Shown one piece after another: positions 1 through 6,181 of a DNA stretch of 6,181 nt. The stretch lies in contig CAMDGJ010000165.1 in assembly GCA_945897545.1 (NCBI GenBank), positions 1 to 6,181 of the forward strand, read 5' to 3'. This DNA comes from Flavobacterium psychrophilum. GTDB lineage: Bacteria > Bacteroidota > Bacteroidia > Flavobacteriales > Flavobacteriaceae. Positions within the stretch are counted from its first letter, which is position 1. Each line of letters starts with the position of its first letter. The notes beneath the pieces were generated by a model that was not told where the DNA came from, made no database searches, and worked only from the letters and a program-made list of their open reading frames with translations. A program made the position numbers and the translations under genes.

Positions 1-1007
1 TCTAAAGGAATATTTTCTTTGGTTTGAACTCTCAAAACATGTAAAAGGAAATTAGAAAAATTAATTACAGAATTGAATCTTTCTGGATTTTCGTCGTCTT
101 GTAGCCCATCATCTGTTTTAACCGTTTTATTGTTTTCTAGTAATGATACTAATTTAAAAGAAGTAGTATCTATATCATTTTTTGGTTTGTTTGTAAAAAC
201 AGTTTCTGATAATTCATCAAATTGATTGTATGCTAGACTGTTCCAATCGTTTCTGCCAAAAACATGATGTCTTTGCTCCACTGAAAAACCATATTGCACA
301 TATTTTTCCATGTTGGAACATGCTTCCCAAATTAAATTAAAAGCATAGCTTTCGGTCTCATTGTCTTTTAGAAAATCTAAACAATTCGCTTTTAGAATTT
401 CGTGCTTTTCCAGTTGCTCCCCACGATTATTCATTATTTCAAAGTAATGATTTAAATCTGTGTCCTCTGGTACTGACACTCTTAAAATCATTACTTTTTC
501 GAATAAGTATTCGCAAAATTCATCCACTGTTTGTTTGCTTTCTTTTAAAATTCGATCTAAAACTTTTTTAATATCAATATAAGCTTGATTTATTTCTGGA
601 TTATAATTTTTGTAATCTAGTTTGTTATCAAAAAAAAGTGCTTGTAAGGTATCCGTTGAATTGATACGACTATCGAACTCTAAATTTAATTTGAACCAAT
701 TAGCCGGACTATTTTGAAGGTTGTATTCGTTTTTTAAAACACTTAACAAAATTGAAAGTGTTGTTAATCGTTGTTGCCCATCTATTGTTTCATAAACCAA
801 ACTGCTTTGCATTTTTCTTTCATAAACAACTAAAGTACCCAAGTAATAATTGGTTTTAGTTTCTTTACTTGAATAATCAACTATGTCTTGAATTAACTGT
901 GTAATTTCACGTTCGCCCCAAGCATAATTTCTTTGATAGATTGGTATGTTATATTTTCCTTCGCTTAATAAGGATTTTATGTTTAATGGTGCAAGATTAT
1001 TCTCCAT
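1..1007 (-). CDS. DUF262 (GmrS-like) protein, partial: N-terminal 335 residues
   Basis: This open frame starts with ATG at 1007 and runs without a stop to the left edge, so the C-terminus is outside the window. I translated it by hand as 335 codons plus two bases. It carries the hallmarks of the DUF262 family: IPIYQRNYAW at residues 21-30, DGQQRLTTL at 76-84 and NNRGEQLEKHEILKA at 193-207. DUF262 is the N-terminal domain of GmrS, part of the modification-dependent type IV enzyme GmrSD; the DGQQR motif is linked to nucleotide use or cleavage in that family. The start is fixed by an in-frame TAA a few codons upstream, and it overlaps the stop of the preceding DUF262 gene by 11 bases, which suggests translational coupling. 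No DUF1524 HNH domain is seen in the visible part, but it would lie further C-terminal. A role in defence is inferred from the family and from the hsd neighbours. Confidence 0.9.
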   Translation of the reverse strand, partial: MENNLAPLNIKSLLSEGKYNIPIYQRNYAWGEREITQLIQDIVDYSSKETKTNYYLGTLVVYERKMQSSLVYETIDGQQRLTTLSILLSVLKNEYNLQNSPANWFKLNLEFDSRINSTDTLQALFFDNKLDYKNYNPEINQAYIDIKKVLDRILKESKQTVDEFCEYLFEKVMILRVSVPEDTDLNHYFEIMNNRGEQLEKHEILKANCLDFLKDNETESYAFNLIWEACSNMEKYVQYGFSVEQRHHVFGRNDWNSLAYNQFDELSETVFTNKPKNDIDTTSFKLVSLLENNKTVKTDDGLQDDENPERFNSVINFSNFLLHVLRVQTKENIPL

Positions 1008-2376
1008 AGTAACTTAATTCTTTAAATAAATTTTCAATATCATTCGTTTTTGTAGAATTTACTTCTGACAAGGTTTTTAGTTTAATATTCATTAAGTCGT
1101 TTGGATGAATGGCTTCTCGAATTGTGGTGAATATATTGTTGTTGTAAAGTGCGTGATTGTCCATTGATGCTAATTGTACTGCTTGATGTTCTAATCGAAG
1201 TGTATAAGCCCAAATAAAGAATTTTTCGATAACTTTAGGTGTGTTTTGAACTCCAAATTTATCACCATAATACATTAAACAACAATCAAAAAGATTTCTA
1301 ACATAACGGTCTCCAGTTCTGTTTCGTCCTTCATATTCCGATAATGTTTTGAAAATTTTACACGATATTGCCTTATCATTGTCATTGTGTATTATATCAC
1401 TACTTTCAAATTCTTGCATTGCATCAACTCTCTTTTTGTAATATTCAATCATTTCAAAAAAACGCTTGCCATTTATGATTACTTGGTCAATTTGAAACGG
1501 ATAGTTTACTCTATTTTCATCTATATTTCTATGGTAATCATTGTTGTAATTTTCGGTATAAAAATGACCAATTTTGTGCAGTTGCGCAAAAGGATAATTA
1601 ACGGATTGATTTATGCTAATTCCTTTGAAAACATCTACTTCGTTTTTAGTGTAATATCTTGCGGAATATCCTTTGGACCAATTTCTGATTCTAAATAAAT
1701 AATTGCTAAATAAATCGACTAACTCGACAGTTTTTAATGCTTCCCAAGAGGCTACACTTTGTAGTTTTTCTTCCGTAGATAAATGCGCCATTTCTCTTAA
1801 ATGAAAGGCTTTCAATAAATCATGTGGCTCTAAATCTTTACCTCTTGAATTTTGAGAATCAAAAAATTGAAAAGCTTCGGAAATATCGGTCAAGATTATC
1901 TGAACTAACTGACATTTGTTGAAAAAGAAGTTAATCGTCTTTTCATCAAAGGTTTTAATTCGTCTTTCGATTTCTTTATAATTGTTTTGAATATTGAAGA
2001 TTGAAATGTCACTATTAAACTCCATTTCTAATAATTTTGGAGTAAAATGTGCAAAGTCATTTTTTAGACTGTTGCTCTTTATAACTTCTTTTTTGTGTTT
2101 TAAAATGGCATACGCTATCATTGTGAGCGTAATAGAGCGTTGCTGACCATCTACTATATTTAAAACCTCTTCTTGTTTATCGTTTGTATCTTGATGTATT
2201 ACAAGCGTCCCTATGCGGTATGCTGTTTTATCTTGATGTAAAACGATATCGTCAATTAACTGATTTACATTTTTTAATGTCCATTTGTAAGGTCTTTGAT
2301 ATGCAGGAATATTCAAATTATCTTTCAACAAAAGTTCTTTGACTTTGATAATTTTTGGAGTTACTAATGTTGACAT
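997..2376 (-). CDS. DUF262 (GmrS-like) protein, 459 aa, without visible HNH domain
   Basis: This is a complete 459-residue protein of the DUF262 family. It shows IPAYQRPYKW at residues 23-32, VDGQQRSITL at 75-84, and FFDSQNSRGKDLEPHDLLKA at 171-190, which is the family's N-x-R-G-x-x-L-E-x-H motif. The usual DGQQRLTTL appears here as DGQQRSITL, a small divergence next to the invariant DGQQR. The C-terminal half (about 230-459) contains an RLEHQAV segment at 394-400, but I do not see the His and Asn/Asp pattern of a DUF1524 (GmrD-type) HNH nuclease. It may therefore be a sensor or NTPase component, not a stand-alone nuclease. It begins 18 bases after the stop of the small nuclease-like gene, with no Shine-Dalgarno sequence. 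It overlaps the start of a second DUF262 gene by 11 bases. The pair shares motifs but differs greatly elsewhere, so they are old paralogues and not a recent duplication. The biochemical activity is unproven. Confidence 0.92.
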   Translation of the reverse strand: MSTLVTPKIIKVKELLLKDNLNIPAYQRPYKWTLKNVNQLIDDIVLHQDKTAYRIGTLVIHQDTNDKQEEVLNIVDGQQRSITLTMIAYAILKHKKEVIKSNSLKNDFAHFTPKLLEMEFNSDISIFNIQNNYKEIERRIKTFDEKTINFFFNKCQLVQIILTDISEAFQFFDSQNSRGKDLEPHDLLKAFHLREMAHLSTEEKLQSVASWEALKTVELVDLFSNYLFRIRNWSKGYSARYYTKNEVDVFKGISINQSVNYPFAQLHKIGHFYTENYNNDYHRNIDENRVNYPFQIDQVIINGKRFFEMIEYYKKRVDAMQEFESSDIIHNDNDKAISCKIFKTLSEYEGRNRTGDRYVRNLFDCCLMYYGDKFGVQNTPKVIEKFFIWAYTLRLEHQAVQLASMDNHALYNNNIFTTIREAIHPNDLMNIKLKTLSEVNSTKTNDIENLFKELSYYGE

Positions 2377-2394
2377 TTATTTCTATAATTACTA

Positions 2395-2907
2395 TTATTT
2401 CAAGTACTTCCTTAACCAAAATTTACTATTGCAAAATGTGTGAAAGTTATCTTGGTAATCAATCTCTTTTTGTTTTTGTTTTGGTCTAATGTGTCGTTGT
2501 CTTATAGAAATTTGACGTATTTCGGGAACAATATTAAAATCATAAACTCGATTTAATGTTGATACAATATATTCAGCAAAACATTTTCCTGCATTCAATT
2601 GTTTTGTTACATTATTATCTCCTTTTTTTAATTCAATCAATAAAATAAACAAATTATTATTCTGTTCTGAAAAAATTATATAATCGCAGAATGAAGTTAC
2701 TTTTGCTTCTCCTCTATTAAAAAAAGGAAATAATCCTTTTGGGTAGTCTTTGGTAGGTAGTTGTTTATCAAAGGAAAAAGATAAATATCTCTTTTTATCA
2801 CTAATAAACTCAATTTCCATTTTTTCTTGAAGCTCTTGAAGTTTTGTTATTTTATCTTCTTTAAAAAAGTCGTCTAAAATATTAGAGATATGAACTAATT
2901 TACTCAT
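2395..2907 (-). CDS. Small putative PD-(D/E)XK nuclease, partner of the upstream ATPase
   Basis: I do not recognise this 170-residue protein by name. Its central part reads CDYIIF (Asp75), then about 16 residues later a hydrophobic strand ending in IELKKG (Glu92, Lys94), then KQLNAGKCFAEYI with Gln103 in a helix. Hydrophobic strand, Asp, second strand, E-x-K and helix with Gln is the order expected of a PD-(D/E)XK nuclease core. This is a motif reading by eye. A basic stretch (RQRHIRPKQKQK, 136-147) could contact nucleic acid. I place the start at the ATG at 2907 because GGAGGAG lies five bases upstream; an in-frame ATG at 2919 would add four residues (MEEK). With the chosen start the gene overlaps the ATPase stop by eight bases, so the two are probably translated together as a two-component system. 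A non-catalytic accessory role cannot be excluded. There is no signal peptide or membrane segment. GC content is very low around the motif. Confidence 0.82.
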   Translation of the reverse strand: MSKLVHISNILDDFFKEDKITKLQELQEKMEIEFISDKKRYLSFSFDKQLPTKDYPKGLFPFFNRGEAKVTSFCDYIIFSEQNNNLFILLIELKKGDNNVTKQLNAGKCFAEYIVSTLNRVYDFNIVPEIRQISIRQRHIRPKQKQKEIDYQDNFHTFCNSKFWLRKYLK

Positions 2908-4288
2908 CTTCTCCTCCATATTTTAATGTGTAAAATAACTCTTCTGCAATTTTATTCTGTTGTTCGATTGTAACATCTACGGAAGGAATTTCGAAACCAC
3001 TATCGTCAATATTTAAAGCTTCAACTGTAACTTGTTTATTACCTCTCTGTTTTAGTGGATAATTAAAATAGTGAACTGCTATATCTTCTTTAAAAATAAA
3101 TTCGTCTTTAGTATAACCATATTGGATTTTAAGAGTTTCAATTTCGGGTTTATCAGACGAAAGCATAATTAAATTATTCAATTCTCTAACCACATAATCG
3201 CTATGTGTACTTATTAATAATCGAAATCCTTTATTAATTAATCGAGCAAATAATTTTGTTAATATTATTTGATTGTCTGGATGCAAATTAATTTCGGGTT
3301 CGTCAATAATAATTAAATCATTTTTTTGAGCGATGTGTTTTAAATACACCACTAAACTTGATAATGATTTTATTATTGAAGCAGTCATGTGAATTGGTAA
3401 AACACGCTTTGGTGCTTTGTCTGACTTAAACTGTATTTCTCCTTCACTGGTTATTTGCACTTTACCATGCAATAATTCATTTTCTATTTCTGTTGCAAAA
3501 TCAAAAAATTTACTTGTTGTTTTTTTAATTTCCGCTAAATCATCTGCAATCATTAATCCGTCTTTTATGGCTAGCGGATACCTTGTAGTTTTCTTAAACA
3601 ACAAATCAAATCTATCTATTTTGTTTTTTCCTGTCATAGCATGAAAATGATCTACCGCTTCTTGTTTGCTTATTGAAAGTTCTTTGCTGAATGTAAAAAT
3701 AGAGTTTCTCTCAACAGGTAAGATATAAGTTGAACTAATTGGATGTGTTGATAAAATTGATAAAATTGAAGAAAACAAGAAGAAATTTAAGGTGTCAATA
3801 TCTTTATTTGAAATTGCTTTTTCTTGAATTTCTAATACTAAAAAGTCGGTGTTTTTTGTTTTACTAATTTCAATATCTACTTTTCTAATAGAAATAGTAG
3901 TCTGAAATTCACAATCGATAATTTGCTGTTTGAACTCTTCATTGGTTTCTTTAAACGCTATTTCGGTATTTTCAAAATATTGCTTTGCTAAATCTTCTCC
4001 AATACCAAATAAACTATCAAAATCATCTTTGAAGTTATCAATAATGTTTTTTCTATATTTATTTAAGGCTTCAAAATTTATACTATAATTTGTTTTTCTT
4101 TTTTCTATTAATTCTTTTGCTAAAGCCTCATCAGAACCAATATGAATTTGAGATTTAAGTAAGCCATAAATAACATAAGCCATGTATGTTTTCCCCGTTC
4201 CGTTTGGACCACAAAAAACATTCAACTTTTTAGAAAGATCTATTGTTCCTTCCTTTACTGCTCCTAATTCTTTTATATGTATTTTCAT
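2900..4288 (-). CDS. AAA family ATPase of the ABC/SMC type
   Basis: This 462-residue cytoplasmic ATPase has the motif order of ABC/SMC-like ATPases found in defence loci (AAA_15/AAA_21 type). Walker A is GPNGTGKT at residues 27-34, right after an N-terminal strand (KELGAVKEG). YILPVERNSIF at 188-198 matches a conserved segment of this group. A signature-like helix, TASIIKSLSSLVVYLKH, lies at 302-318. Walker B is LIIIDEPE at 325-332, the D-loop region is LHPDNQ at 335-340, and the switch histidine is in STHSDYVV at 360-367. All nucleotide-handling motifs appear intact, so it should hydrolyse ATP. The insert between Walker A and the signature (about 50-290) is mostly helical and probably carries the specific recognition function. 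No TOPRIM domain is visible, which argues against OLD/GajA. The gene follows a 70-bp spacer with a candidate promoter. Its last codons supply the ribosome binding site of the overlapping small nuclease-like gene. An ATPase sensor driving that nuclease is inferred. Confidence 0.92.
   Translation of the reverse strand: MKIHIKELGAVKEGTIDLSKKLNVFCGPNGTGKTYMAYVIYGLLKSQIHIGSDEALAKELIEKRKTNYSINFEALNKYRKNIIDNFKDDFDSLFGIGEDLAKQYFENTEIAFKETNEEFKQQIIDCEFQTTISIRKVDIEISKTKNTDFLVLEIQEKAISNKDIDTLNFFLFSSILSILSTHPISSTYILPVERNSIFTFSKELSISKQEAVDHFHAMTGKNKIDRFDLLFKKTTRYPLAIKDGLMIADDLAEIKKTTSKFFDFATEIENELLHGKVQITSEGEIQFKSDKAPKRVLPIHMTASIIKSLSSLVVYLKHIAQKNDLIIIDEPEINLHPDNQIILTKLFARLINKGFRLLISTHSDYVVRELNNLIMLSSDKPEIETLKIQYGYTKDEFIFKEDIAVHYFNYPLKQRGNKQVTVEALNIDDSGFEIPSVDVTIEQQNKIAEELFYTLKYGGEDE
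2911..2917 (-). promoter_or_regulatory. Shine-Dalgarno sequence for the small nuclease-like gene
   Basis: On the minus strand the last codons of the ATPase gene read GGAGGAG, a strong match to the anti-Shine-Dalgarno sequence, and GGAGG lies five bases before the ATG at 2907. The other junctions in this window lack such a site, as is usual in Bacteroidota. It favours the ATG at 2907 over the one at 2919, which would lie just ahead of and overlap the site. The match could be a by-product of the Gly-Gly-Glu codons. Confidence 0.55.
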
Positions 4289-4314
4289 TTTATTTCAGTT
4301 TGATAATAATATCT

Positions 4315-4326
4315 CTTTTGCAAAAG
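4315..4326. repeat. 12-bp perfect palindrome overlapping the candidate promoter
   Basis: CTTTTGCAAAAG is its own reverse complement. It covers the 3' part of the candidate -7 element and the predicted start of transcription, a position where a dimeric repressor could bind. It is too short and has no loop, so it is not a terminator hairpin. The site may be a chance result of the TTTG promoter motif in AT-rich DNA. No regulator gene is seen in the window. Confidence 0.3.
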
Positions 4327-4328
4327 TA
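4321..4328 (-). promoter_or_regulatory. Candidate Bacteroidota -7 element upstream of the ATPase gene
   Basis: The minus strand reads TACTTTTG, a full match to the Bacteroidota -7 consensus TAnnTTTG. Transcription would start near 4315, giving a leader of about 27 bases before the ATPase ATG at 4288. No TTG-type -33 element is found at the usual distance, so the match is incomplete. It lies in the only real intergenic gap of the window, between hsdS and the accessory block, which supports a separate promoter for the four downstream genes. Read-through from hsdMS is also possible because I see no terminator hairpin in the gap. Confidence 0.45.
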
Positions 4329-4358
4329 GTAAAATTATGTTTGGTGTTATTTTCTTAC

Positions 4359-5666
4359 CTATCCCTGCAACGCTTCTCTCAAAACCTGTTGCAACAACTT
4401 TTCATTATACCCTTGACTTTCTTTAATACTTTGCTCTAACTCATCACAAAATGTCATTAACTCCTCTAACTTGGCTACAATTTGCTCTTGTTCGTGAAGT
4501 GGCGGAAGTGGAATGTTAATATCCCTAATTGTACCCATTGATAAACTTGGTTGCGCTGTTGCTTTTACATGTTTAAATATTTCTTTTTGTCCAATATCAG
4601 ACATCATGAAATAATTTATAAATTTTACACTTAACAAGTCTTCACATCCCAAAAAAGGTTCCATTTTCGCAACGTTTGGAGCAAGATGCCATCTTTCTGC
4701 TTCTTCAAATGTTGATACATCACCAATACCAGCTCCAATGAATGTAACAAGAAGACATTTTTTTGTTAATGCACATCTTTCTAAAAGTTCTGATGTTTGC
4801 CTGTCAATATATAATAAGTTCTTTTTCTCAATATTTAAAGGTCTAACATTTTGAGCTCTTATAACAGGTATTTCTCCTTGTATATTTAATCTTATATGTT
4901 CTGAATATTCAAACCCTGCTAGTTTTGTTATAAAAAATATTTCATCTGCTTTACACCAAGCCCAATTATTAGGAATAATATAATTTTCTGTAAAGTTTAT
5001 AGATTGGCTTGAAGCCAAACCAGCTTTTAATTTTTTTGCTTTGATTAGTTTTGCTTTCTCGGCTTTTATATATGTAAGGAGTTGTTGACCTGTTTCTAAA
5101 TCATCCATTTGTATACTTGAAGTATCAATTAATTCACCACACATTGCTTCATTTAAAAAAGCTTGACGCAATTGTTTTATTAGGTTGATTTGGTGAGTTA
5201 GTTCGGAAAATATACCAAGTTTAGATTTTTGCATATTTACAAATTGTTTTTTTGCTTCAATTTGTTTTTCAATTCCAAAATAGGGTAATTCGTAATTACC
5301 AAATGCACTCATTCCAATTGCTTCTTTGGATGTTCCTTTCTTCGTACTATTTACAATATCATTTTTAAATTCATTAAAAATCATATGGTAAAACTTCAAA
5401 TCTATTGGATAATTTATTGAATCCTTAGCAGTAATGATGAAGCATAAATCACTTGAAACAAACTTTCCATTTACATAATGTGTTCTACCTAATGAGCCAG
5501 AAGCAGCAGCAGCAAAAACTAATGCTTCACAATCGTGCGTGTATTCGTTATTCGTTTTCCATTCAGAAGAAGCTGTGATAAAATCATATTCACCAGGAAT
5601 ACATTTTGAACTTTGCAGAATCCCTTTTTCGAAATGGAATAAATCTTTAATTTTTATTAAACTCAT
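4359..5666 (-). CDS. hsdS: Type I restriction-modification specificity subunit HsdS
   Basis: This complete 435-residue subunit determines which bipartite DNA sequence the HsdM/HsdR complex recognises. It has the standard two-half plan. A first target recognition domain spans about 1-135, followed by a conserved helical spacer at about 136-215 (including KQLRQAFLNEAMCGELI). A second target recognition domain spans about 228-390, ending in QPSLSMGTIRDINIPLPPL. A second helical region, HEQEQIVAKLEELMTFCDEL at 391-410, runs on to LLQQVLREALQG at the C-terminus. The two helical regions repeat each other, as expected for the internal symmetry of HsdS. The second target domain is canonical. The first is less usual: it ends in SKEAIGMSAFGNYELPYF instead of the common QPN-type segment, and contains AAAASGSLGRTHYV. 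The ATG overlaps the hsdM stop as TAATG, so translation is probably coupled. The frame is intact with no sign of shuffling or truncation. Confidence 0.95.
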   Translation of the reverse strand: MSLIKIKDLFHFEKGILQSSKCIPGEYDFITASSEWKTNNEYTHDCEALVFAAAASGSLGRTHYVNGKFVSSDLCFIITAKDSINYPIDLKFYHMIFNEFKNDIVNSTKKGTSKEAIGMSAFGNYELPYFGIEKQIEAKKQFVNMQKSKLGIFSELTHQINLIKQLRQAFLNEAMCGELIDTSSIQMDDLETGQQLLTYIKAEKAKLIKAKKLKAGLASSQSINFTENYIIPNNWAWCKADEIFFITKLAGFEYSEHIRLNIQGEIPVIRAQNVRPLNIEKKNLLYIDRQTSELLERCALTKKCLLVTFIGAGIGDVSTFEEAERWHLAPNVAKMEPFLGCEDLLSVKFINYFMMSDIGQKEIFKHVKATAQPSLSMGTIRDINIPLPPLHEQEQIVAKLEELMTFCDELEQSIKESQGYNEKLLQQVLREALQG

Positions 5667-6181
5667 TATTTCACCGCTTTTTTTAATTGGTTCAATAATG
5701 TGTTGCTTTTATCAAAAGAAGTATGCAACAATTCCATTAACTCTACACTATTGTATTCGTGGGTTTCTTCTTGTTTGGTTGGGTTTTTAATATCCAAATC
5801 ATAATTGCGGTCTATGATGGTTTGTATATCTACTTTCCAAGCAATATCACTTTCCTTACGGTCTGTCCACCATGTTTTTATTGGGTTGAATTCTTTGGCT
5901 TGTATGGGTTTGGTTTTGTTGTATGCTTTTTGCCCTTCAGGCAAACGGTGTTCGTAATACCAAACTTCTTTAGTTGGCGTTCCTTTGGTAAAAAACAATA
6001 AATTGGTTGCTACCGTTGCATACGGTTGAAAAACAGAATTAGGCAAACGAATAATAGTATGTAGGTTGCAATCTTCCAACAGTTTTTGTCGTACTCTTTG
6101 TTTTATACCATCGCCCGTTAGCGAACCATCAGGCAATACTATTCCGGCACGACCGCCTTGTTTTAATAAATGTATCATTAA
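5666..6181 (-). CDS. hsdM: Type I restriction-modification DNA methylase subunit HsdM, partial: C-terminal 171 residues
   Basis: This is the C-terminal end of an N6-adenine DNA methylase of the HsdM family; the frame stays open to the right edge, so the start and the catalytic NPPF motif are outside the window. The visible part begins with a Leu codon followed by MIHLLKQGGRAGIVLPDGSL, the strongly conserved segment that follows the catalytic motif in HsdM. Further on are EVWYYEHRLPEGQKAYNKTK and RNYDLDIKNP, both characteristic of the C-terminal part of HsdM. The last 40 residues are helical and charged, as expected for contact with HsdS. With HsdS it would form the modification enzyme that protects host DNA. 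The Met visible at 6178 is internal and not a start. GC content here is clearly higher than in the accessory genes: I count 47 of 100 bases at 6061-6160. Confidence 0.95.
   Translation of the reverse strand, partial: LMIHLLKQGGRAGIVLPDGSLTGDGIKQRVRQKLLEDCNLHTIIRLPNSVFQPYATVATNLLFFTKGTPTKEVWYYEHRLPEGQKAYNKTKPIQAKEFNPIKTWWTDRKESDIAWKVDIQTIIDRNYDLDIKNPTKQEETHEYNSVELMELLHTSFDKSNTLLNQLKKAVK

Noticed and set aside
1387..1698. Plus-strand open frame of 103 codons
   Set aside because: It lies wholly inside the well-supported DUF262 gene on the other strand, and its translation is a low-complexity hydrophobic reading without any family motif.
3417..3644. Plus-strand open frame of 75 codons
   Set aside because: It is antisense to the middle of the ATPase gene, whose frame and motifs are intact, and shows no ribosome binding site or recognisable product.
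3750..3769. Short tandem repeat of ataaaattg units
   Set aside because: It encodes the repeated Ile-Leu-Ser residues at about 175-180 of the ATPase and has only two copies, so it looks like ordinary AT-rich coding sequence and not a phase-variable tract.
2395..4288. ATPase and small gene as a Gabija or OLD-type system
   Set aside because: No TOPRIM domain is visible after the ATPase motifs, and the partner is far too small and lacks helicase motifs for GajB.
4289..4358. Rho-independent terminator after hsdS
   Set aside because: No GC-rich stem with a following T run is found on the minus strand. The only symmetry is the loopless 12-bp palindrome.
4182..4439. Plus-strand open frame of 85 codons spanning the hsdS-ATPase gap
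   Set aside because: It covers antisense sequence of the ATPase N-terminus and the HsdS C-terminus. The protein looks like an artefact of AT-rich antisense reading, and a divergent gene here would conflict with the promoter-like site.
5539..6001. Two overlapping plus-strand open frames (5539-5790 and 5759-6001)
   Set aside because: Both are antisense to the hsdM-hsdS junction, where the minus-strand frames are clearly conserved proteins.

Overview
The window is 6.2 kb of AT-rich DNA carrying six protein genes, all on the minus strand and tightly packed. Both end genes run off the window. The organism is most likely a member of the Bacteroidota, probably a flavobacterium. This rests on the low GC content, the near absence of Shine-Dalgarno sequences, a TAnnTTTG-type -7 promoter element in front of the ATPase gene, and the character of the proteins. 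No genes are supported on the plus strand, and I see no tRNA, rRNA, CRISPR array or insertion sequence.

In transcription order (right to left) the layout is as follows. (1) The C-terminal 171 residues of a type I restriction-modification methylase subunit, HsdM (6181-5666). (2) A complete specificity subunit, HsdS (5666-4359), coupled to hsdM by a TAATG junction. (3) A 70-bp spacer with a candidate promoter and a 12-bp palindrome. (4) An ABC/SMC-type AAA ATPase of 462 aa (4288-2900). (5) A small protein of about 170 aa (2907-2395) that shows a D-x16-ExK core followed by a downstream Gln, which I read as a PD-(D/E)XK nuclease fold. (6) A 459-aa DUF262/GmrS-like protein (2376-997). (7) The first 335 residues of a second, divergent DUF262 protein (1007-1), whose start overlaps the stop of the previous gene by 11 bases. 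The second DUF262 gene fills the first 1 kb of the window and is open to its edge.

The picture is a type I restriction-modification locus with a four-gene accessory block behind hsdMS. No hsdR is visible; it probably lies outside the window. The accessory block seems to have its own promoter and overlapping or closely spaced cistrons, so it is probably co-expressed. Two sub-modules can be seen. One is an ATPase-nuclease pair, organised like other two-gene anti-phage systems that couple an ABC-type ATPase to a small nuclease, for example Septu (PtuA with the HNH protein PtuB), but here with a different nuclease fold. The other is a tandem pair of DUF262 proteins, the family of the GmrS domain of the GmrSD type IV restriction enzyme. 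Whether the four genes form one system or two defence modules side by side cannot be settled from this sequence. The most interesting parts are the ATPase-nuclease pair and the DUF262 tandem.
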